8,901 bases of DNA from an uncultured Bacteroidota bacterium (lineage in GTDB: Bacteria; Bacteroidota; Bacteroidia; Bacteroidales; SZUA-534). Positions 1 to 6,445 of the stretch are shown here, one piece after another. A program made the position numbers and the translations under genes. The stretch is taken from the NCBI GenBank assembly GCA_937885735.1, contig CALABN010000113.1, positions 1-8,901 of the forward strand, read 5' to 3'. The notes beneath the pieces are model-generated. The model worked only from the letters and a program-made list of their open reading frames with translations, made no database searches and was not told where the DNA came from. Within the stretch, counting starts at the first letter, position 1; every line of letters starts with the position of its first letter.

Positions 1-55
1 TGAGACGTGGTGTTGTTGAGACGTGGTGTTGTTGAGACGTGGTGTTGTTGAGACG
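1..55. repeat. 16-bp tandem repeat array, left edge
   Basis: Three perfect head-to-tail copies of GAGACGTGGTGTTGTT (2-17, 18-33, 34-49) plus the first six bases of a fourth (50-55). The array runs into the left edge, so its true length is unknown. The same unit in the same orientation fills the right edge, and bases 1-55 are identical to 8847-8901. Each unit begins GAGACG, the shared core of the other repeats at both edges. No coding role is likely; reading through it gives a low-complexity peptide. Confidence 0.95.
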
Positions 56-71
56 CAAAATTTTGCGTCTC
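50..71. repeat. Perfect 22-bp palindrome at the array boundary
   Basis: GAGACGCAAAA (50-60) is followed directly by its exact reverse complement (61-71), with no spacer. The left arm starts with the GAGACG of the tandem array, so the array seems to end in, or to have grown from, an inverted-repeat element. It could form a hairpin or cruciform. It is followed by CTAC and a run of nine G (75-83), a tract prone to slippage. No T-run follows, so it does not look like an intrinsic terminator. Confidence 0.9.
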
Positions 72-85
72 TACGGGGGGGGGAC

Positions 86-166
86 GGACATTACACGAGA
101 TGCGATACATCACGTTTCTACGGAGGATACGGACATTACACGAGACGCGATACATCACGTTTATAC
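86..166. repeat. Two direct copies of a 45-bp repeat
   Basis: A 45-base unit starting GGACATTACACGAGA (86-130) is repeated immediately at 131-166, where the second copy is cut short after 36 bases. The aligned part differs at two positions (T/C and C/A). Each copy contains GAGAYGCGATACATCACGT, a degraded version of a GAGACGCGAT inverted repeat, so this belongs to the same repeat family as the edge arrays. Copies of this kind are common in Bacteroidota intergenic DNA; the function is unknown. Confidence 0.85.
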
Positions 167-388
167 ATCAATTTATTATTGATAATAATATTACCACAAA
201 CGTTTGCAAATGGTTTCATGACAATGCGGATAATATATGTGCAAAATATTATCAACCAATATATTGCCACAGAAATTACACCACAAAACTATTTGACCGA
301 CAATTATTTAGGGATTCAAGCAACTATTTAAGTGCCTGAATATCAATATTGTTAATAACTGTTTAATATATAATAGCAGGTTGTTTAA
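167..388. other. AT-rich intergenic DNA without recognisable gene
   Basis: This stretch is strongly AT-rich. It has open frames only because stop codons happen to be missing in the repeats upstream; those frames run through the repeat block and look like nothing known. I see no tRNA, rRNA, terminator or mobile-element end here. Confidence 0.5.
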
Positions 389-416
389 TTTGCATTACGA
401 CATAGCCGTATCTTTG
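389..416 (+). promoter_or_regulatory. Putative Bacteroidota-type promoter for the small HTH gene
   Basis: TATCTTTG at 409-416 fits the Bacteroidota -7 element TAnnTTTG exactly. TTTG at 389-392 can serve as the -33 element, with a 16-nt gap that is slightly short. Transcription would start near 423, leaving a 5' leader of about 125 nt that includes a 4-bp stem (GGTC 439-442 / GACC 447-450) followed by ATTTTT. That stem is too weak to call an attenuator. Assignment rests on motif match only. Confidence 0.4.
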
Positions 417-534
417 CTGTACAAACAAGTGATTACTAGGTCTCAGGACCATTTTTCACTTAATGACAAACAAACACATTAAATCATTTTTATTATGAAA
501 TTAATGTTAAATAATACTAACCTTTTAAAAGCAG

Positions 535-543
535 AAAGGAGGT
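535..543 (+). promoter_or_regulatory. Strong Shine-Dalgarno sequence
   Basis: AAAGGAGGT lies 4 nt before the ATG at 548 and is a near-perfect anti-SD match. This fixes the start of the small HTH gene. It is notable because the hsd genes and the genes after them have no comparable site, as is usual in Bacteroidota. Confidence 0.75.
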
Positions 544-547
544 AAAT

Positions 548-802
548 ATGAGACAAGATGACAGGCACCCAGCAATGGCAATGCAACTTGCACTACAAGT
601 CAAAAGCCGATACAAGTCGGAAATTGCGAGAGATTTCGGGATGTCGCTCCAGACCTTGCGGAAATGGATGAAGCCATACGCCAAGGAGCTTGAGAAGTAC
701 GGAGTGACAAAAACGACTAAGCTTTTGCCACCAGTAGCAGTTAAGCTTGTATATAAGCTGATGGGCTATGACTTGTATGACGACTCGGACAAGATTGAGT
801 AG
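548..802 (+). CDS. Small helix-turn-helix protein, DUF4248-like
   Basis: An 84-residue basic cytoplasmic protein. Residues about 20-42 read as a helix-turn-helix: SEIARDFGMSLQTLRKWM, with a recognition-helix pattern like that of transposase or resolvase HTHs. The second half (YGVTKTTKLLPPVAVKLVYKL, about 51-71) matches the layout I know from DUF4248 proteins of Bacteroidales, where an HTH is followed by 'GY......F.P.EV.LI...LG'. Family placement is from memory of the pattern and is moderate. These small proteins are presumed DNA-binding; no target is known. The ATG is set by a strong SD, and the gene has its own promoter candidate and terminator, so it is probably transcribed alone and not part of the hsd operon. 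It could instead be a transcription regulator of a lost element. Confidence 0.75.
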   Translation: MRQDDRHPAMAMQLALQVKSRYKSEIARDFGMSLQTLRKWMKPYAKELEKYGVTKTTKLLPPVAVKLVYKLMGYDLYDDSDKIE

Positions 803-913
803 CAACAAGGCTCCTACACACCGAGAGAATACCGTGAGCAACATTGATACAATAGTATTATAATTCAGAAACAAATATAAAATTGGATTTCGATTTTCTC
901 ACGATATATGTCA

Positions 914-948
914 GCCGTTGACCGTTTAAGGTTAACGGCCTTTTTTTT
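914..948 (+). terminator. Strong rho-independent terminator
   Basis: A 10-bp stem, GCCGTTGACC (914-923) with GGTTAACGGC (930-939), contains one G-T pair, has a 6-nt loop, and is followed by C and eight T (941-948). It ends transcription of the small HTH gene. Confidence 0.9.
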
Positions 949-1167
949 GCTCCACGAGACCGCCCTACCCTGCCCTAACCCACACAAATGCGCCTAATGT
1001 CACGGCAAGGGGCTCACGAGAATACGACATTATGCATAACGCAATGCATAGCAGGAATTTACAAAGGATTTTATGTTTCAAGCGGGACGGATGGGCGAGA
1101 TTGATGCGATGTGCATTCGGTTGTTTCTAACAGAGGTTTCAGGCGTTCTCGGATAATAGCAAACGCA
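949..1167 (+). other. Unassigned segment between two terminators; possible small RNA or micro-ORF
   Basis: Sequence of mixed composition lying between two intrinsic terminators, which implies a separate short transcript. One candidate ORF, 1073-1156, encodes 27 residues (MFQAGRMGEIDAMCIRLFLT...) and has AAAGGA (1063-1068) four bases before its ATG; I recognise no family. A perfect 7-bp inverted repeat, TATGCAT (1031-1037) and ATGCATA (1044-1050), lies upstream. I found no TAnnTTTG promoter. It does not match tmRNA, SRP RNA, RNase P or tRNA features that I know. It could also be the decayed end of a former gene. Confidence 0.35.
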
Positions 1168-1194
1168 CCCCACGGTGTCCCCGTGGGGCTTTTT
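1168..1194 (+). terminator. Rho-independent terminator
   Basis: CCCCACGG (1168-1175) pairs perfectly with CCGTGGGG (1181-1188) around a 5-nt loop and is followed by C and five T (1190-1194). The stem is GC-rich and stable. It insulates the hsd operon from transcription coming from upstream. Confidence 0.85.
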
Positions 1195-1228
1195 ATTGCC
1201 CTTTCCGCTTTTTGGTAACTCATTCTTA

Positions 1229-1255
1229 TTGTTGTTATCATTTTCACTACATTTG
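1229..1255 (+). promoter_or_regulatory. Putative Bacteroidota-type promoter for the hsd operon
   Basis: TACATTTG at 1248-1255 matches TAnnTTTG, and TTG at 1229-1231 lies 16 nt upstream as a possible -33 element, the same spacing as the candidate before the small HTH gene. It sits just after a terminator and about 65 nt before the hsdM start, which is where an operon promoter is needed. No obvious operator repeats are seen around it. Confidence 0.45.
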
Positions 1256-1320
1256 AATTTGAAACATTTTTATGAAAAGAATTTTAATAACACACCTAAA
1301 TAATTAGCATATAACGCATT

Positions 1321-2766
1321 ATGAGTTACGCTTCTACATTTAAGGCTATAGATGACATTCTACGAAACGAAGCAGGCTGTAGTAACGAATTGGATTATGT
1401 TGAACAAACTTCGTGGTTGCTATTCCTTAAATACCTTGATGATTTGGAAAACGAACAAGAAGATAATGCCTTGCTTTCAGGCAAGGAATACAAACGTGTC
1501 CTAACAGGATTTTTCCGTTGGTCGTCGTGGGCTTCGCCTAAAACAAAAGACGGAAAAATTGACACCGTCAACGCTATGACAGGCGACCAACTTGTTGAAT
1601 TTGTAGACCAAAAACTATTCCCAGAACTCAAAAAATTCAGAGACACTGCAATCAACACCAATACAATCGAATACAAGATTGGTGAAATATTTTCCGAAAT
1701 AAAAAACAAGATTCGTAGCGGTTACAACTTGCGTGAGATTATCAACAAGATGGAAGAACTTCACTTCCAAACCGACGAGCAGAAGCACGAAATGTCGTTT
1801 CTCTACGAAGATAAAATCAGACATATGGGAAACAGTGGCCGTAACGGTGGCGAATACTACACACCGCGTCCGCTTATCTGTGCTATGGTGAAAGTTGTAA
1901 ACCCTCAAATTGGCGAAACCGTTTACGACCCTGCCTGTGGCTCTGCAGGTTTCCTTTGCGAAGCATTCCGCTATATGAGCCAGCAAATCAATGGCGACAC
2001 TAAAAAATACGACACCTTGCAAACGTCAACACTTTATGGTAAGGAGAAAAAACCTCTGCCATACATTATCGCCATTATGAATATGATTTTCCACGGTGTT
2101 TTGGCGCCTAACATTCTGCACACAAACACTCTTTCGGAAAATTTAGCCAACATCGACGAGAGCCAACGCAAAAACATAATCCTTGCAAATCCCCCTTTTG
2201 GCGGTAGCGAACGCGCTGAAACAAAAAACAACTTCAAGATTCAATCCAGCGAAACGGCATATATGTTTATGCAACATTTCATCAAGATGCTGAAGGTTGG
2301 CGGGCGTGCAGGCATTGTCATTAAAAACACGTTCTTAAGCAATGGCGATGCAAGTAAAATCCGCGAAATGCTTCTTGATGAATGCAACTTGCATACCGTC
2401 CTCGACATTCCGCAAGGTGCATTCCAGGCAGGCGTTAAAACTGTCGTTTTGTTCTTCACCAAAGGCGAGCCCACAAAAAAGACGTGGTTCTATCAACTGA
2501 ACCTCGATAGGACATTAGGCAAGACAAATCCTTTGAACGAAGACGACCTTGCCGATTTCGTTGAAAAGCAAAAGACACAGGCTGAAAGCGAAAATTCGTG
2601 GACCGTTGACGTGACCGATCTTGACGACAACCACGATTTGAGCGTGAAGAACCCAAATATTAAGGAAGTTGTTGATGCCCGTACCTCAAAAGACATCGCA
2701 AATCAGATGGCAGACCTCAACACCGAAAACACCAATTTGTTGAACGAGATTATTGATATGCTATGA
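1321..2766 (+). CDS. hsdM: Type I restriction-modification DNA methyltransferase subunit HsdM
   Basis: This 481-residue subunit would transfer methyl groups from S-adenosylmethionine to the N6 of adenine, at sites chosen by HsdS, in an M2S complex. Residues about 1-140 form the helical HsdM N-terminal domain. The N6-methyltransferase domain follows, with YYTPR (179-183, motif X), the SAM-binding DPACGSAGF (203-211, motif I) and the catalytic NPPFGG (290-295, motif IV, NPPF). All key residues are present and the length fits the EcoAI/EcoEI-like (type IB-like) family, near 490 residues. The ATG is preceded by AT-rich DNA with no SD, and MSYASTFKAIDDIL is a typical start. It is the first gene of the operon and overlaps hsdS by ATGA, suggesting translational coupling. 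Confidence 0.97.
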   Translation: MSYASTFKAIDDILRNEAGCSNELDYVEQTSWLLFLKYLDDLENEQEDNALLSGKEYKRVLTGFFRWSSWASPKTKDGKIDTVNAMTGDQLVEFVDQKLFPELKKFRDTAINTNTIEYKIGEIFSEIKNKIRSGYNLREIINKMEELHFQTDEQKHEMSFLYEDKIRHMGNSGRNGGEYYTPRPLICAMVKVVNPQIGETVYDPACGSAGFLCEAFRYMSQQINGDTKKYDTLQTSTLYGKEKKPLPYIIAIMNMIFHGVLAPNILHTNTLSENLANIDESQRKNIILANPPFGGSERAETKNNFKIQSSETAYMFMQHFIKMLKVGGRAGIVIKNTFLSNGDASKIREMLLDECNLHTVLDIPQGAFQAGVKTVVLFFTKGEPTKKTWFYQLNLDRTLGKTNPLNEDDLADFVEKQKTQAESENSWTVDVTDLDDNHDLSVKNPNIKEVVDARTSKDIANQMADLNTENTNLLNEIIDML

Positions 2767-3977
2767 AACAAGGGTGGGAATATAAAACATTAGGTGAGGT
2801 TTGTAGTTCAATAAATGGACTTTGGAAAGGTAAAAAAGAACCATTTGTTAACGTGGGTGTAATACGAAATGCAAATTTTACAAAACAATTCACTCTTGAT
2901 TTTTCGAATATTGAATATTTGGAAGTTGAAGAGCGTCAATATAAAACGAGAAAACTCCTCAAAGGAGATTTGATTATCGAAAAATCAGGAGGTAGTGACA
3001 AATGGCCAGTCGGTAGACCTGTGCTATTTGAGAAGGAAGTCGGTGAATTTTCTTTTAGTAATTTCACATCTGTTTTGCGTATCAATAATTTTGAAATCTT
3101 ATGTCCAAAGTATTTGCATTATTTTTTGGTATTTGGATATTTCCGAGGTGACACGCAAAAACTTCAAAGTAATACAACAGGTTTGCATAATTTGGATTTC
3201 AAAACATATTTATCTATCCCCATTCCCGTTCCCCCGCTTCCCGAACAGCAATCAATCGTTGCTCGTCTTGATTCCGCCTTTGCCAAAATCGACGCCCTTA
3301 AAGCCAATGCCCAAAAACAACTTGAAAACGCCAAGGCCCTTTTCCAAAACGCTCTTAAAGATGCTATGACACCTAAAGACGGGTGGGAAGAAAAAAAGTT
3401 GGGAGAAGTGTGTGGCAAAATAGGTTCAGGAGCAACACCATTAGGCGGTAAAAATGTCTATATAGAGTCAGGCTGTAGTTTAATTCGTAGTATGAATGTG
3501 CAATATAATGAATTCAAATATGAAGAATTAGCGCACATTTCTGATAGCGCGTCTGAACAACTAAAAAACGTGGAAATAAAAGAAAATGACGTTCTATTCA
3601 ATATTACAGGAGCCTCTATTGCAAGATGCTGTATAGTGCCTAAAAATATCTTACCTGCAAGGGTGAATCAGCACGTTTCAATATTAAGAATTGTGAATAG
3701 TGTTTTGCCCAAATTTTTGTGTTTCACTCTTAATAGCGAACCCCATCAAAAAGAATTAATTGGAATAGGTGAAGCAGGTTCAACCCGTCAAGCATTGACA
3801 AAGGGCGATTTGTCAAAACATTTGATAAAATATCCTTCCATTACCGAACAACAAGCCATTGTTTCACGTCTTGACGCAATATCTTCTCGTTGTCGCCAAC
3901 TTGAAGAAAACTACACAAAAACCATTGCCTTGTGCGATGATATGAAACAAGCATTACTACGAGAAACATTTGAATAA
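2763..3977 (+). CDS. hsdS: Type I restriction-modification specificity subunit HsdS
   Basis: This 404-residue protein would recognise the bipartite DNA target and hold HsdM and HsdR in the complex. It is built as two half-repeats. Each starts with a target-recognition domain opened by GWExKxLGEVC (residues 4-14 and 207-217). Each ends in a helical spacer beginning PPLPEQQSIVARLD (157-170) and PSITEQQAIVSRLD (358-371). The central spacer continues as a coiled coil to about 200, and the C-terminal one runs to the end. Length is normal and both halves are intact. The recognition domains are much richer in AT (about 27-37% GC in sampled 60-base blocks) than the central spacer (about 43-50%), which suggests domain exchange. 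No neighbouring recombinase or inverted copy of hsdS is visible, so phase variation is not indicated. The target sequence cannot be read from the protein. Confidence 0.96.
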   Translation: MKQGWEYKTLGEVCSSINGLWKGKKEPFVNVGVIRNANFTKQFTLDFSNIEYLEVEERQYKTRKLLKGDLIIEKSGGSDKWPVGRPVLFEKEVGEFSFSNFTSVLRINNFEILCPKYLHYFLVFGYFRGDTQKLQSNTTGLHNLDFKTYLSIPIPVPPLPEQQSIVARLDSAFAKIDALKANAQKQLENAKALFQNALKDAMTPKDGWEEKKLGEVCGKIGSGATPLGGKNVYIESGCSLIRSMNVQYNEFKYEELAHISDSASEQLKNVEIKENDVLFNITGASIARCCIVPKNILPARVNQHVSILRIVNSVLPKFLCFTLNSEPHQKELIGIGEAGSTRQALTKGDLSKHLIKYPSITEQQAIVSRLDAISSRCRQLEENYTKTIALCDDMKQALLRETFE

Positions 3978-3984
3978 TATAGTT

Positions 3985-6399
3985 ATGGACGAGACTTCTA
4001 CACGACGCAAGAAAATAGATCCAAAACTTTACGAAGTTGGTTGGGAACAAGTGCCCGAGAGTGAAATACTTACCGAGCAACGCGCTTATGAGATTGCACC
4101 AGGTCGTGTGCAAAAACTCAAAAGCCGTCACCCTAAGAAAGTCGATTACCTGCTTGTCTATAAAGGTCAGAAACTCGCTGTCATTGAAGCCAAAAGCGAT
4201 GAGAAAGACGTGTCGGAAGGCGTTGCACAAGCCAAGGAATACGCACAACGCTTGCAAATCCGCTATACCTACAGCACCAATGGCGACAAAATTTGGGCCA
4301 TCGATATGGGTGTTGAGGATGCTGATGGCAATTGCATCGGATATCACGAGGGCGAAGTTGACAAATTCCCGTCGCCTCAGGAATTGTGGAATTGGTATTT
4401 CCCTATCCAAAACGAATGGCGTGACAAGTTTCGCACACTTCCTTTCAATCGTGATGGAGGGCGCTCTGTCCGTTACTATCAGGAAAATGCAGTTAACAAC
4501 GTCCTCGATGCCGTAGCCAACCAGCAGAAGCGTATCCTCTTAACAATGGCAACAGGAACAGGAAAGACTTACACGGCTTTTCAGATTTGTTGGAAGTTAT
4601 TCCAGACTAAATGGAATTTGTCGGGCGATGGCAAAAGGCAACCGCGCATTCTATTCATTGCAGACCGTAACATTCTCGCCGACCAGGCAAAGAACGATTT
4701 TTCTATCTTCCCCGAAGATGCTATGGCTCGTATTACGGCCGAAGAAATGCGCATAAAGTATAAAGGAACCGTTCCTCAAAGCCGTAGTCTTTATTTCACC
4801 ATTTTCCAAACGTTTATGGGCGAGGATGGCGGAGTTGAATATTACAAGCAATTGCCTAAAGAGTTTTTCGACTTCATTATTATAGATGAGTGCCATCGTG
4901 GTGGCGCTAACGACGAAAGTGAATGGCGCAGACTTATGGAATACTTTGAGCCTGCCTACCAATTGGGTATGACGGCAACGCCACAACGCCGAGTCAATGC
5001 CAATACTTACAAATACTTTGGCGAGCCTGTTTATACCTACTCACTGAAGCAAGGTATTGAGGATGGTTTTTTAACGCCTTTCCGTGTCGAGATTTCCGAT
5101 AGCAATATCGATGATTATACATTTCAGCAGGGTGATACTGTCGTTTCGGGCGAATTGGACAAGGAAAAGACATATACCGAAACCGATTTTTACAACGGCA
5201 AAATTGAAATCCGTGAACGTGACATTCATCGGGTGCAAGAGTTTTTGAGCAAAATTGATCCAGACGAAAAAACCATTGTCTTTTGCGCTACACAAAAACA
5301 CGCTGAAATCATACGCGACATTATCAACCAGAACAGCAAAAAGCCACATCCTTTCTATTGCGTTCGTGTTACTGCTGACGATGGGGACAAAGGCGAAGAA
5401 CAATTGCGTGAATTCCAGGACAACGAAAAAAGGCTACCTACAATACTAACCACTTCACGCAAACTATCTACAGGCGTCGATGCGCGTAATGTTCGTAACA
5501 TTGTCTTGTTGCGTCCTGTCAACAATATGGTGGAGTTTAAACAAATCATCGGTCGTGGCACTCGCTTGTTCTCTGACAAATTCTACTTCACCATTTTCGA
5601 TTTCGTCGGCGCTTACAAGAATTTCAACGATGCAAGTTGGGATGGAGAGCCTGTTTGTCCTGTGTGTGGCAATTGGCCGTGCACTTGTGGAAAAGAAAAG
5701 CCCCAAACAAGTCCACACGAACCGTGTCCTGTTTGTGGTGAATGGCCGTGCGTCTGCCCGCCAAAACCGTGTCCTATATGTGGCAATTTGCCTTGCACTT
5801 GCGAAGGTGGCTCAAAGCGAAAGACCGTTGAGGTTATCTTGTCAAAGGAACGCACACTGTCGCTAACAACCAATTGGACCGAGAAATTTCAATTCGATGA
5901 TAGGCTTATCGACATTAATGAGTTTATCCAAATTTTGTTTGGACGGTTGCCAAAGTTCTTTAACAGCGATGAAGATTTGAGGTCGCAATGGCAAAATCCA
6001 GAAACCCGTTTTGCGTTGTTAAAACAACTTGAAGATGAAGGCTTTGCCGAAGAAAAACTACAAATGGTGCGTCGTGTGCTTAATTTGGAAAAATGCGATT
6101 TGCTTGATGTCCTTGAATATTTGGCTTACAATACCACGCCAATAGAACGTCAGCAACGTGTCAATTTGGTAAACAAGTATTACCAAAAAGCCAACAAGGC
6201 ACAGCAGGATTTTGCCGACTATCTATTGCAACAGTACGTAATCAATGGCGCCCTTGAAATGTCAATGGACAACCTGCCAAAATTCATCAAATTGAAATAC
6301 GGCAGTCCCGCCGACGCCAAACGTGAATTAGGTATGGATATTGCCGAAATCAAAAATCAGTACCTTGAATTGCAAAAACAATTATACACCGTCGCATAA
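3985..6399 (+). CDS. hsdR: Type I restriction endonuclease/translocase subunit HsdR (EcoEI/EcoAI-like)
   Basis: This 804-residue subunit would cut unmodified DNA after ATP-driven translocation. Domains in order: a PD-(D/E)XK nuclease (D54, then E68 and K70 in VIEAKSDE); a superfamily 2 motor with Walker A ATGTGKT (189-195), DECH box (301-304), TATPQR (330-335), motif V including STGVDA (about 495-500) and QIIGRGTR (520-527); a Cys-rich insert (558-606); and a C-terminal helical domain like EcoEI_R_C (about 615-795). Length agrees with EcoAI HsdR (about 810) and not with EcoKI (about 1170). I chose the ATG at 3985, seven bases after the hsdS stop, because MDETSTRRKKIDP is the normal family start. 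An in-frame TTG at 3970 would add five residues and overlap hsdS. All catalytic residues are present, so an active enzyme is expected. Confidence 0.96.
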   Translation: MDETSTRRKKIDPKLYEVGWEQVPESEILTEQRAYEIAPGRVQKLKSRHPKKVDYLLVYKGQKLAVIEAKSDEKDVSEGVAQAKEYAQRLQIRYTYSTNGDKIWAIDMGVEDADGNCIGYHEGEVDKFPSPQELWNWYFPIQNEWRDKFRTLPFNRDGGRSVRYYQENAVNNVLDAVANQQKRILLTMATGTGKTYTAFQICWKLFQTKWNLSGDGKRQPRILFIADRNILADQAKNDFSIFPEDAMARITAEEMRIKYKGTVPQSRSLYFTIFQTFMGEDGGVEYYKQLPKEFFDFIIIDECHRGGANDESEWRRLMEYFEPAYQLGMTATPQRRVNANTYKYFGEPVYTYSLKQGIEDGFLTPFRVEISDSNIDDYTFQQGDTVVSGELDKEKTYTETDFYNGKIEIRERDIHRVQEFLSKIDPDEKTIVFCATQKHAEIIRDIINQNSKKPHPFYCVRVTADDGDKGEEQLREFQDNEKRLPTILTTSRKLSTGVDARNVRNIVLLRPVNNMVEFKQIIGRGTRLFSDKFYFTIFDFVGAYKNFNDASWDGEPVCPVCGNWPCTCGKEKPQTSPHEPCPVCGEWPCVCPPKPCPICGNLPCTCEGGSKRKTVEVILSKERTLSLTTNWTEKFQFDDRLIDINEFIQILFGRLPKFFNSDEDLRSQWQNPETRFALLKQLEDEGFAEEKLQMVRRVLNLEKCDLLDVLEYLAYNTTPIERQQRVNLVNKYYQKANKAQQDFADYLLQQYVINGALEMSMDNLPKFIKLKYGSPADAKRELGMDIAEIKNQYLELQKQLYTVA
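5656..5802 (+). repeat. Triple Cys-rich repeat inside hsdR
   Basis: The region encodes three copies of CPxCGxxPCxC: CPVCGNWPCTC, CPVCGEWPCVC and CPICGNLPCTC, separated by Pro/Lys-rich linkers of 13 and 4 residues. Each copy has four Cys spaced like a small zinc knuckle. The DNA is also repetitive (TGTCCTNTNTGTGG- and CCGTGC-type stretches recur), so copy number may vary by slippage or recombination. It lies between the motor core and the C-terminal domain. Confidence 0.85.
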
Positions 6400-6445
6400 C
6401 TTGCTCATTTACTAAAGGACTTAACTCAACAAATAGATTTCCATT

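Noticed and set aside
23..331. 102-residue open frame through the left repeats
   Set aside because: It is made of repeat translation (VVET..., RDTSR twice) and AT-rich tail, lacks a ribosome site and resembles no protein.
100..339. 79-residue open frame overlapping the 45-bp repeats in another frame
   Set aside because: It reads across the repeat, has no family resemblance and conflicts with the other open frame; there is no sign that either is coding.
439..456. GGTC/GACC hairpin with T-run as an attenuator in the leader of the small HTH gene
   Set aside because: A 4-bp stem is too weak to support a call.
2763..3977. Phase-variable hsdS shufflon
   Set aside because: No second hsdS, inverted copies or site-specific recombinase lies in the window; the internal similarity is the normal two-half design.
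3970..3984. TTG start for hsdR adding five residues
   Set aside because: It overlaps hsdS and adds MNNIV before a typical family start; ATG at 3985 is more natural.
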